The position numbers and the translations under genes are program-made. This document shows positions 50,034 to 56,496 of a DNA stretch of 56,496 nucleotides, piece by piece (position 1 is the stretch's first letter; each line of letters begins with the position of its first letter). Where the stretch lies: contig NZ_BKAJ01000097.1 of NCBI RefSeq assembly GCF_007992495.1, forward strand, positions 1 through 56,496, read 5' to 3'. Under the pieces are notes generated by a model that saw only the letters and a list, made by a program, of their open reading frames with translations, was not told the DNA's origin and ran no database searches. The DNA is from Reyranella soli. GTDB lineage: Bacteria > Pseudomonadota > Alphaproteobacteria > Reyranellales > Reyranellaceae.

Positions 50034-51332
50034 TCAAGCGCGCGCCGGCACCGCGACCGGCAGCATGACGGTATGCGCCGCAAGCCGCGCCCGGTCGGCT
50101 TCGGGCCGGATGAACAGCAGCCCGATGATGCCGCCCGCCAGCAAGAGCCCGCCCAGGATGACGTAGCCCTGCTCGTAGCCTACGACCGGCGAGGACGCGT
50201 TCTGGATGGTGGCGCCCATGGCGAGCGGCGCGATGACGCCGGCCAGCGTGATGATCGAGGAGGTGATCGCGAGCATGGCGGCGCGCTGGGGCTGCGGCGT
50301 CAGTTCGCTCACGATCATCGGCGTCACCACGTAGATGGAGCTGCCGATGGCGGCGCCGACCACCAGGAACGCCACCTTGAGGCCGGGCGTCGGCATGCTG
50401 CCGACGAAGGGCAGGATGCAGCCGCCCAGGGCCACGGTGGAGGCGGCGAGAACGCCGCGGCTGAGGCGACTCGAGACGCCGGCCTTCTTGAGGCGCTGCG
50501 AGAGCCAGCCGCCGGCCAGCACCACGCACATGCCGAAGATCCAGGGCAGGATGGTGAGGTTGCCGCCCACCGTCTGGCTGTAGCCCAGGCCGTCGACCAG
50601 GTAGGAGGTGAACCAGGTGAGGCCGAGCGCCAGTCCCCAGTAGCTGGCGAAGCCCGCACAGCAGGCGGCGACGATGCTGGGGCAGGTCAGCAGGCGGCGG
50701 TAGGGCACGCGCTCGACCATGCCCTCGGCGACGTGGGCCGGCTGGTCGACCAGCGTGCCTTCGCGGCCGAAGATCAGCCAGAGCACCACCCAGCAAAGGC
50801 CGGCGATGCCGAGCGCGCCGAACGCCCAGTGCCAGGAATAGTTGACGATGATCCAGTTGAGCGTCGGCACGGCGATGATGACGCCCAGCGCCGAGCCCTG
50901 GGCGATGATCGCCGTCGGCATGCCGCGCAGCTGGTCGGGGAACCACTTGTAGATGGAGTGCAGGGCGACTGGCGCGGCCGGCCCTTCGCCCGCGCCCAGG
51001 ATGATCCGGCAGGCGATCAGCATCTCGAGCGTGACCGTGCCCAGCATGGGGAACTGCACGACCGACCAGATGATCGCCATGACCAGGAGCGTGTGGCGGG
51101 TCTGGACGCGATTGGTGATGAAGCCGACCACGACGCCGGAGATCGCAAACAGGAAGAAGAACGACGAGCCCAGCAGGCCGAACTGCTCGGGGCTGAGCTT
51201 CAGGTCGGCCATGATCGGCTGGGCGGCCAGCCCGACCACCACCTTGTCGGCGAAGTTGATCAGCATGAACAGGAGGAGGAGGGCGGTCATGCCCCATGCG
51301 CCTTTGAGGGGGCGCGGCTGCTGGTCGGTCAA
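50034..51332 (-). CDS. MFS transporter
   Basis: 432 residues from TTG 51332, which has AGGAGGA 8 nt upstream; the open frame continues to 51539 but without other support. FMLINFADKVVVGLAAQPIMADLKLSPEQFGLLGSSFF is the first helix pair of the anion:cation symporter (ACS) type, and ILGAGEGPAAPVALHSIYKWFPDQLRGMPTAI matches the GEGxxxP block of that family, which imports organic acids such as hexuronates or phthalate. The last ten codons recur as a remnant at 47873. Confidence 0.9.
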   Translation of the reverse strand: MTDQQPRPLKGAWGMTALLLLFMLINFADKVVVGLAAQPIMADLKLSPEQFGLLGSSFFFLFAISGVVVGFITNRVQTRHTLLVMAIIWSVVQFPMLGTVTLEMLIACRIILGAGEGPAAPVALHSIYKWFPDQLRGMPTAIIAQGSALGVIIAVPTLNWIIVNYSWHWAFGALGIAGLCWVVLWLIFGREGTLVDQPAHVAEGMVERVPYRRLLTCPSIVAACCAGFASYWGLALGLTWFTSYLVDGLGYSQTVGGNLTILPWIFGMCVVLAGGWLSQRLKKAGVSSRLSRGVLAASTVALGGCILPFVGSMPTPGLKVAFLVVGAAIGSSIYVVTPMIVSELTPQPQRAAMLAITSSIITLAGVIAPLAMGATIQNASSPVVGYEQGYVILGGLLLAGGIIGLLFIRPEADRARLAAHTVMLPVAVPARA

Positions 51333-51768
51333 GTCTTGAATCCTCCTGGGCGCATGAGACAGGAGTGGTACGGAATGTACAAGTGGCGCGAACAAGCTGT
51401 CTCTCGGGCGTCGACGCCCCGGTGAACAAGCCGACGATGAGGCGCTACGCAGGCTGCGTTTCGGCCAGTCGGGGCTAAAGCCGACGTACAATTCGCGACC
51501 CAGCGGCCAGGTCGTCAAAGTAAGATTGTCCGCACGCACCCCTGAAAGCTAATTGAGGCGCGGTTGCCGGTGGCTTTGGGTAGGGCGAACGGCAACAGGC
51601 TCTTGGGGTGTTCGTGACAACCATTCGGTAGGCAACGCGCGTGCTCGCGCGCGCGTCTCGACGGCTCGATTTCGTGACGGCGTCACGGGTGGGGCCGGAC
51701 CAGCCTGCAGGTTGTGACGGCGAAGTCGTTTTGGGATGGCCCGTGCAGGCCGGGATTGGGGGACCAGA
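51333..51768. other. 436-nt gap without a convincing gene
   Basis: No frame in this stretch has both a plausible start and protein-like composition. The only structure seen is a short perfect palindrome, CGTGACG-g-CGTCACG (51673-51687), and an alternating GC run (CGCGCGTGCTCGCGCGCGCG) near 51640-51655. It contains the promoter region for the MFS gene on the left and for the 51769 gene on the right. Confidence 0.5.
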
Positions 51769-52425
51769 ATGTTCGTCGAATACAGCTCGGACGGCCAGAT
51801 CCTGGCCGCATACGTGGAACAGCAGCTGCCCGACCAGAAGTGGGTGCCGCCGTCCAACGAAGCCTTGCAGGCCTTCCTGGGCGACGTGCCCAGGCTGGGA
51901 AAGGATGCGAAGGGCAGGACCTGTTTGCTGCCGGCTCCCCTTCCGCCCACGCCCAAGCCGCCCACGTCCAAGCCGTGCCCTTCCAAGGCTCCGGAAGCAC
52001 AGATGAAGCGAGCGAGCCGCGTGTGCGGACAGTCCGCGATGCCAAAGGTGGACTACAGCCTGGCCATGCGGTTCGCCTGCGCTCTCTACGAGGACACCCT
52101 GCACGAGCCGCTGCCATGGCGGTGGATTGGCGACACCGTGAAACGCGCAGGGATGCACGATGATCAGTTCAAGCGGGCCTTGGAGGTCGCCCAGGCCGCC
52201 GGCTTGCTCAATGTACACGAGGGCCGCTCGGTGGCGCTGACCATTGCAGGCATCAGGGCAGTCCTGCGGTGGCGAGTCGGCGATGAGGATGCGCAATCGG
52301 CTGTACCGGCCCTCCCGGCCCATCCCCCTGCTCCTGAGCAGCATTCGCGTTGGGACGGGAACGCAGTCCCTGCAGAGCTCCCGCCGGTGCGGGGGTTTGC
52401 GTTCGGGGTCGCGCAAGATTGGTGA
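51769..52425 (+). CDS. Hypothetical protein, possible winged-helix C-terminal region
   Basis: 218 residues from ATG 51769, preceded by GGGGGA. An N-terminal segment (MFVEYSSDGQILAAYVEQ) is joined by a proline-rich linker (about 58-75) to a helical region, SLAMRFACALYEDTLHEPLPWRWIGDTVKRAG followed by ALEVAQAAGLLNVHEGRSVALTIAGIRAVL, whose helix-helix-strand pattern would suit a winged helix. The C-terminus is low-complexity. No family is recognised. Confidence 0.5.
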   Translation: MFVEYSSDGQILAAYVEQQLPDQKWVPPSNEALQAFLGDVPRLGKDAKGRTCLLPAPLPPTPKPPTSKPCPSKAPEAQMKRASRVCGQSAMPKVDYSLAMRFACALYEDTLHEPLPWRWIGDTVKRAGMHDDQFKRALEVAQAAGLLNVHEGRSVALTIAGIRAVLRWRVGDEDAQSAVPALPAHPPAPEQHSRWDGNAVPAELPPVRGFAFGVAQDW

Positions 52426-52480
52426 GGGCGTCCCCTGGACCGATTGCTGTGCGGTGCCCCTTGTCGAATGGAGTGGTCCG

Positions 52481-52672
52481 GTGAGGAGGATTGTCGACGT
52501 CTTTATCAGGGATACCCTGAAAGGCTCCTATCCCGTCGTCATTGAATGCCAGGACCGTCCGGGTGAAGACGAATTTGTCGACCAGGTCCGGATCGGCCTG
52601 GATCGGGGTTTCTATTCGGAGGATGACATCGAAGTCGCGAGGTTCGTCGTCCGTGAAGGTGGAGGGCGGTAA
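52481..52672 (+). CDS. Small hypothetical protein
   Basis: 63 residues from GTG 52481, with GGAG about 9 nt upstream. The sequence is protein-like, RRIVDVFIRDTLKG, then acidic (RPGEDEFVDQ, YSEDDIEVARF). No domain is recognised. An in-frame GTG at 52454 would add nine residues. It lies between two other small genes on the same strand. Confidence 0.45.
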   Translation: MRRIVDVFIRDTLKGSYPVVIECQDRPGEDEFVDQVRIGLDRGFYSEDDIEVARFVVREGGGR

Positions 52673-52749
52673 GCGGCTCTGAAGTTGGGCTCGCTGTGGC
52701 GCAGCGCGCTGGCTGTTCGCGTCCTCGGCGGGCGAAGGGAGGAAGACAC

Positions 52750-52965
52750 ATGGCGCAAGTGATCGAGAGCTGTTTCATTTGCGACGGCCGGTACCGCATC
52801 CTTTGGGTCAAAGCCGTCGGCCCTCACCCACAGCGGATCATTGAAATCGAAGACATCGACGGGCGCGCGCGCTTTCACGGTTCTGGCGCGGATCTGGCTC
52901 GACTGGCGTTCTCCATCAAGCGCGCGCAAGCCAAAGTTCAGCCGCAAGGTCATACGGGCCCATGA
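52750..52965 (+). CDS. Small hypothetical protein
   Basis: 71 residues from ATG 52750, with GGAGGAAG 5 nt upstream. A CxxC-like pair is present early (SCFICDG, Cys8/Cys11), followed by RYRILWVKAVGPHPQRIIEIEDIDGRARF, which predicts beta strands. No family is recognised. Confidence 0.5.
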   Translation: MAQVIESCFICDGRYRILWVKAVGPHPQRIIEIEDIDGRARFHGSGADLARLAFSIKRAQAKVQPQGHTGP

Positions 52966-53001
52966 CACTGGAGGCTGGTATCGGCAACAACGATATCGCG
53001 A

Positions 53002-53259
53002 TCAGGCCCGGGTTTCCGGCGCCGTCCCGCGGGCGAGCCGCGCGCTCCGCCATTCTCGCCGAGCCAACAGGGCGAAGGCGACGCAGGCCAATGCTGCAAC
53101 GACAACGGCAACGATGGTCTCGAGGCTTCCATCGCCGTCGTCCGGTGCTTCGTCGAACAGGAGCTCGAACCACTGAGGCTGGATGATCGTCGCCACGGAC
53201 GTCACGGCACTCAGAAATGCTGCGACGATGTAAGCAACCATTGGCATGCGACCGCGCAT
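53002..53259 (-). CDS. Small membrane protein
   Basis: 85 residues from ATG 53259, with GAGAGGGA before it. Two hydrophobic helices (about 6-24 and 46-67) flank an acidic loop (DEAPDDGDGS); the C-terminus is arginine-rich. Probably cytoplasm-facing tails with a hairpin in the inner membrane. Function unknown. It follows the serine hydrolase gene on the same strand, 16 nt from its stop. Confidence 0.6.
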   Translation of the reverse strand: MRGRMPMVAYIVAAFLSAVTSVATIIQPQWFELLFDEAPDDGDGSLETIVAVVVAALACVAFALLARREWRSARLARGTAPETRA

Positions 53260-53275
53260 AGTCCCTCTCCATCGA

Positions 53276-54664
53276 TCAATCATCGGCGAAGCGCCCGTCG
53301 ATCGTCATCAGGCCGGCGCGATCGAACAGCTGTATTTTCGCGCCGTCGCTGATGACGGCGGAGCACTGGGACCCGAGCTTCTTCCAGGCCCGGCAGAGCT
53401 GGCCGTCGCGGACACTCCAGGAGCCGGTGTCGAGCTCGGTCAGCTCGCGTCCCCGCAGAACGACGGCGCTGCCGTCGGCATTGAGCCTGATCCGGTAGGG
53501 GCCCTGGCTTGCCGTCTCGCCATAGATCAAGGTCTTGCCCGGCAGGATCCGCTGGAGCGTCTCGCCCGTGGCGGGCGCAGTCCATGCCGCGGCGATCGAC
53601 GCATCCGGCCCGATGTCGCGAAAGCCGCCAGCATCGAGCACGAGCCACAACAGCCGGCCGATCTCCCTGTAGCTCGCGCCGCCATCCACGTGGGGGCCAC
53701 GACGAACGACGACCAGGTCGTAGCCCGGGATGACAAAGGCATACTGACCGCCAGCGCCCTGGGCAAAAAAGGTGCCTTGGGGTGGCTCGACCGAAGGCGC
53801 AAAGCCGCCGTCGAACGGGCCGGTCCACCACAGGTAACCGTAGCCGGGGCCGTACTCGGAGCGCGAGTAGGGCTGCGTGCTCTCCTCGACCCATTGCGCG
53901 GGGACGACCTGGCGATCCTGCCAGCGGCCCTTGTGGAGGTAGAGCAGGGCGAAGCGGGCAAGATCGCGGGCGCTCATTTTGATGGGATAAGCCGGATGGA
54001 CCGATGATGCGCCCGTGAAATACTCGCCGTCGGACGGCCGGTAGTCCTGCATGCCGATCGGCCGGGCAATCTCGCGCTCGAAGGCATCGAAGATCGACGA
54101 GCGCACCGCGTGCTCATAGATCGTGCCGAGCGCGTTGAAATCCCAGTTGTTGTAGTACCAGAAGCTGCCCGGCTTGTGGCTGTAGCGGCGCGGGCGCTGC
54201 GCCGCCATCGCCGCCGTTTCGTACAGGGTGGCGTGATAGATGCCCGATCGCGCCATCAGGAGGTCGCGCACCGTGGCGCTCTTTTCCTCGGCCGTCAGCG
54301 ACGGCTCGTTGTCGTCGATGCCGAGTCCGCCGATCGGCTGCCACAGCCTGATCTCGCCGCGCTCGACCGCAATGCCGATCAGCGCGCTGAGCAGGCTCTT
54401 GCGCACGGAAGCGAGCGGCGTCGTGGCGGACGTGTCGCCCCATTCGGCAACAACGGCTCCGCGATGCACGACCATCACCGCGATCGAGCCGATGTGCTGC
54501 GACCATTGCTCCGCCTTCGCGAGCTTGTCCCTCGACCAACCGGTGGTCTCGGGGTCGACACGCTCCCAGGCGGCCCCGGGGAAACGATCGCCGGCCGCCG
54601 CGAGTTGAGCGGCGAGCAGCAGGCAAAGAACGGCTGCGACCAGTCGAAGCGCGCAAAGCTTCAT
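53276..54664 (-). CDS. Exported serine hydrolase (beta-lactamase family)
   Basis: 462 residues from ATG 54664, with GGAAGG upstream. A signal peptide (about 1-24, QLAAAGD) precedes a class C beta-lactamase-like domain: SVRK (Ser86, Lys89) is the SxxK motif, FWYYNNWDFNALG the YxN motif, and PHVDGGA the likely third motif. A C-terminal beta-rich extension of about 90 residues follows (DGSAVVLRGRELTELDTGSWSV). It probably acts as a periplasmic esterase or peptidase; true beta-lactamase activity is unlikely. Unrelated in detail to the hydrolase at 20089. Confidence 0.9.
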   Translation of the reverse strand: MKLCALRLVAAVLCLLLAAQLAAAGDRFPGAAWERVDPETTGWSRDKLAKAEQWSQHIGSIAVMVVHRGAVVAEWGDTSATTPLASVRKSLLSALIGIAVERGEIRLWQPIGGLGIDDNEPSLTAEEKSATVRDLLMARSGIYHATLYETAAMAAQRPRRYSHKPGSFWYYNNWDFNALGTIYEHAVRSSIFDAFEREIARPIGMQDYRPSDGEYFTGASSVHPAYPIKMSARDLARFALLYLHKGRWQDRQVVPAQWVEESTQPYSRSEYGPGYGYLWWTGPFDGGFAPSVEPPQGTFFAQGAGGQYAFVIPGYDLVVVRRGPHVDGGASYREIGRLLWLVLDAGGFRDIGPDASIAAAWTAPATGETLQRILPGKTLIYGETASQGPYRIRLNADGSAVVLRGRELTELDTGSWSVRDGQLCRAWKKLGSQCSAVISDGAKIQLFDRAGLMTIDGRFADD

Positions 54665-54731
54665 CCGCGACCTTCCACGGTTCTTCGCGTGCGAGCTTGC
54701 CAGTTCGAATGCCGCCTCGCCAGCAGCCGAT

Positions 54732-55025
54732 TCATCGGCCCGACAGAAGAGCAATGAACGCGATTTCGACGATGAAGATGGCCAGGTTGAACCCGACGAT
54801 CCATCCGACGATGGCGACCAGCCATGAGCTCGCGGGCAACCGCCTGGCCCACCTTATGGCCATAGCTGCTGCAAACAGTGCGAATGCAGAGCTGGCACCG
54901 ACGGCCCAAGTCCTGTCTGCCGGTGGGGCAATTTCCGGCGCCAGCCAGAAGACAATCGGAACAAGTGCGATAAGGGCGAAGGATAGGCCTGCGCCGAAAA
55001 GCAGTGCCCTCAGGAAGCCCTTCAT
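54732..55025 (-). CDS. Membrane protein of unknown function
   Basis: 97 residues from ATG 55025 (an ATG at 55067 would add 14 residues and has a GTGATGG before it). Three hydrophobic segments (about 6-26, 38-56 and 65-92) make up most of the protein. No family is recognised. It diverges from the deaminase-like gene. Confidence 0.6.
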   Translation of the reverse strand: MKGFLRALLFGAGLSFALIALVPIVFWLAPEIAPPADRTWAVGASSAFALFAAAMAIRWARRLPASSWLVAIVGWIVGFNLAIFIVEIAFIALLSGR

Positions 55026-55127
55026 GAAGCTGATGGTCTGCCGCGATGGAGGCCCGGTCTGTGGCATCCATCACAAACCATCCGGCCTGCCGCAGCTAAA
55101 ATTGCACCATCCTCGAGGAGACGAGCC

Positions 55128-55763
55128 ATGGCAGTGGATCGCCGCCTACCCAGGCTGCACGACGCCTTGCGTCGATGCTCGGCGCAGCCGCCCGGCCGCA
55201 TCGTCACCATGGTCGCAAGGGTCACACCGGCGCTCGGAGTCGGGATCCGCGACCTGCCGGCCTTGGACCGCGGCGCCGGGATACCGGGCGGCACGGTGCT
55301 GCCGACCTGGATCGACGGGTCGGGCGCAATGGAGATCGTCACCTGGAACACAGGTGAAGCATCCGACCTGCGTCGATATGGGAATCGCAGTCACGCCGAG
55401 GCGCAATTCTTCGAGTTCATGCGGGGCCGCGACTTCACGAGTGTCGATATCGAGATCAGTCATAGTCCTTGCACGGCATGCGCCGACATGCTGGTGGGCC
55501 TGTTGAGATCCATGAAGGCCAAGGGCACGACAATCTCGCGGCCGCCAAGTCGCCGCGTCGGCCAAAGGATCTATGTCGGGGCCGCGATAGAAACACCGCC
55601 CAACATTCCTGCGACGCTTCGATGGGGCACGCTGTTTGAAACGCCCCCTCAGGCGACCACGCCGCACTCCCTGCGTGAGTTGCATGCTGTCGGGTGGCAC
55701 ATGGCGGCGCCGCGCACCGCCATCCCGAACGATGCCGGGACCCCGGCCATCTCGTTGTTGTAA
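55128..55763 (+). CDS. Stand-alone deaminase-fold protein, DddA/toxin-deaminase-like
   Basis: 211 residues from ATG 55128, preceded by GAGGAGACGAG. RSHAEAQFFEFMRG carries the HAE zinc/glutamate motif (His89, Glu91) and SHSPCTACADML the PCxxC motif (Cys115, Cys118), the catalytic core of the cytidine deaminase superfamily. The order and the FMR run resemble bacterial toxin deaminases of the SCP1.201/DddA type more than housekeeping cytidine deaminases. There is no secretion domain or signal peptide. The small Imm32-like gene follows by 188 nt, suggesting a toxin and immunity pair. Confidence 0.72.
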   Translation: MAVDRRLPRLHDALRRCSAQPPGRIVTMVARVTPALGVGIRDLPALDRGAGIPGGTVLPTWIDGSGAMEIVTWNTGEASDLRRYGNRSHAEAQFFEFMRGRDFTSVDIEISHSPCTACADMLVGLLRSMKAKGTTISRPPSRRVGQRIYVGAAIETPPNIPATLRWGTLFETPPQATTPHSLRELHAVGWHMAAPRTAIPNDAGTPAISLL

Positions 55764-55951
55764 GTCGTCAATGAAAAATCGGTACTAGGCTCAAAACCCA
55801 TAAAGCCTGGCCCGCCGTGTCTGCTTCCGGCTGGTCTCCGGACATTGGAAAACGTCAATCGGTTCGTCAGAGATTGACCCACAGCGGACCTCGTGCCGAA
55901 TAGATATGTTCGGCCTACGCAACCGAGCGCCCAGGCTGGGAGGAAATCTTC

Positions 55952-56218
55952 ATGGCACCACCCCGTATCACTTTAAATTTGGCTGCCGAAGGGCTGTTTG
56001 AGATGTGGCTCAATCCTGAAGGGCGTGACCTGCTTGTCCAGAAGCTGCAAGCGCAGACAATCGAGAACGAGCACTTTCATCTGGGCCCTGCACCCACCGG
56101 AGAACTTGAAGTCGCCACTAAGGCCTATCGCGAAGACGACCGGGTGCTTGAGTGGGGCAAGGTTTATTTGAGGACCGACGAGTGGGACGAAAAATACTTT
56201 CCGCACGTCCTCAAGTGA
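55952..56218 (+). CDS. Imm32-like immunity protein
   Basis: 88 residues from ATG 55952, with GGGAGGA upstream. LNPEGRDLLVQKLQAQTIENEHFHLGP, with its helix and EHFHL core, resembles the small Imm32 family; the C-terminus WGKVYLRTDEWDEKYFPHVL is strongly charged and aromatic. Imm32 proteins neutralise polymorphic toxins. It follows the deaminase-like gene on the same strand, the order expected of toxin and immunity genes. Assignment is from memory of the motif. Confidence 0.65.
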   Translation: MAPPRITLNLAAEGLFEMWLNPEGRDLLVQKLQAQTIENEHFHLGPAPTGELEVATKAYREDDRVLEWGKVYLRTDEWDEKYFPHVLK

Positions 56219-56305
56219 GGCGAAAGCGAGAGAAACGTCATCTATGATGCGGTGTCCGGCGGCCCGCCGGACGCAGCCGCCGCTTCCGCGGCTGGCATAA
56301 ATGAA

Positions 56306-56328
56306 AAAGGGCGCCGACGGCGCCCTTT
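56306..56328 (-). terminator. Rho-independent terminator of the right-edge binding-protein gene
   Basis: AAAGGGCGCC-gac-GGCGCCCTTT is a perfect 10-bp stem (56306-56315 / 56319-56328). Read on the minus strand it is followed by a T-run (CCCTTTTTCATTT). It lies 24 nt beyond the stop of that gene. A separate GC palindrome (GTCCGGCG / CGCCGGAC, 56254-56272) sits between it and the Imm32-like gene. Confidence 0.8.
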
Positions 56329-56351
56329 CCCCGGTCGAGTGACCAGATCGA

Positions 56352-56496
56352 TCATTTGATATACGGGCACTTGCCGTCCTTGAGCGGACGATAGGCCTCG
56401 TCGCCCGGCACGGTGGCCAGCAGCTTGTAGATGTCGTCCTTGCTCTTGGACTCCTGTGGCGACTTCACCTGGAAGAGGTACATGTCGCGCACCAGG
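56352..56496 (-). CDS. ABC transporter substrate-binding protein, branched-chain amino acid type (C-terminus only)
   Basis: Only the last 47 codons are in the window. The translation begins LVRDMYLFQVKSPQESK and ends DEAYRPLKDGKCPYIK, the standard C-terminus of periplasmic binding protein family 6 (Leu/Ile/Val/urea type) proteins, with the cysteine four residues from the end. The 5' end lies beyond the right edge. A clear terminator follows the stop codon. Confidence 0.82.
   Translation of the reverse strand, partial: LVRDMYLFQVKSPQESKSKDDIYKLLATVPGDEAYRPLKDGKCPYIK

Noticed and set aside
52244..52480. 5' extension of the small protein at 52481
   Set aside because: It overlaps the 51769-52425 frame and reads as an arginine/serine-rich shadow.

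Overview
The window is a high-GC chromosomal segment from an alphaproteobacterium. This is inferred from strong GC bias at third codon positions, many orphan Bug/TctC-type periplasmic binding proteins, amidases with an AtzG-like partner, LLM flavin oxidoreductases, an HU protein with an N-terminal extension, and a sequence resembling an Irr-type (ICE) box ahead of ahpCD. A rhizobial or Reyranella-like soil/water heterotroph would fit; genus cannot be fixed from sequence reading alone. Almost all of it is coding, in short operons on both strands. No rRNA, tRNA, CRISPR array, integrase or transposase was seen.

1-17 kb is catabolic and housekeeping: a truncated LLM oxidoreductase with a family 3 solute-binding protein, a VOC protein, the AhpC/AhpD peroxidase pair, an aldehyde dehydrogenase whose ribosome binding site and start codon lie inside a long hairpin, an amidase with its AtzG-like partner, a thioesterase, HU with a clear terminator, a YdcF/NMT1-like/acyl-CoA dehydrogenase/cupin run, a methyltransferase, a secreted serine protease split by a frameshift, HxlR/DUF1772, and a PfpI/GlxA divergent pair around a perfect inverted repeat. 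17-31.6 kb is transport and degradation: an MFS/TauD/serine hydrolase operon, an SDR, three Bug binding proteins without membrane subunits, a second amidase, MBL and NIPSNAP proteins, and two families of intergenic palindromic repeats.

31.6-37.2 kb is the most striking locus: an ECF sigma factor, a single-pass membrane protein that looks like its anti-sigma factor, and a 1354-residue exported CHAT-family protease with an N-terminal helical (TPR-like) region and a C-terminal propeller-like region. Topology places the protease on the same side of the membrane as the C-terminal half of the anti-sigma factor. This suggests a protease-triggered sigma switch, formally similar to the TPR-CHAT/Csx30/sigma arrangement of type III-E CRISPR but without any CRISPR part.

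37.4-40.5 kb encodes a sugar ABC importer lacking its ATPase. From 40.54 to 46.76 kb two diverged direct copies of the 3' end of a hydrolase gene bracket an accessory island: mobile mystery proteins A and B (HTH plus Fic) behind three spaced direct repeats, a peptidoglycan-binding protein, two metallopeptidase-like proteins without signal peptides, a SpoIIAA-like protein and an orphan PstS-like protein. 46.7-54.7 kb holds hydrolases, a flavin amine oxidase, an MFS transporter and several small proteins of unknown function. The right end carries a stand-alone deaminase-fold protein (HAE and PCxxC motifs) followed by a small Imm32-like protein, a possible toxin and immunity pair, and then the 3' end of a branched-chain amino acid type binding protein cut by the window edge.
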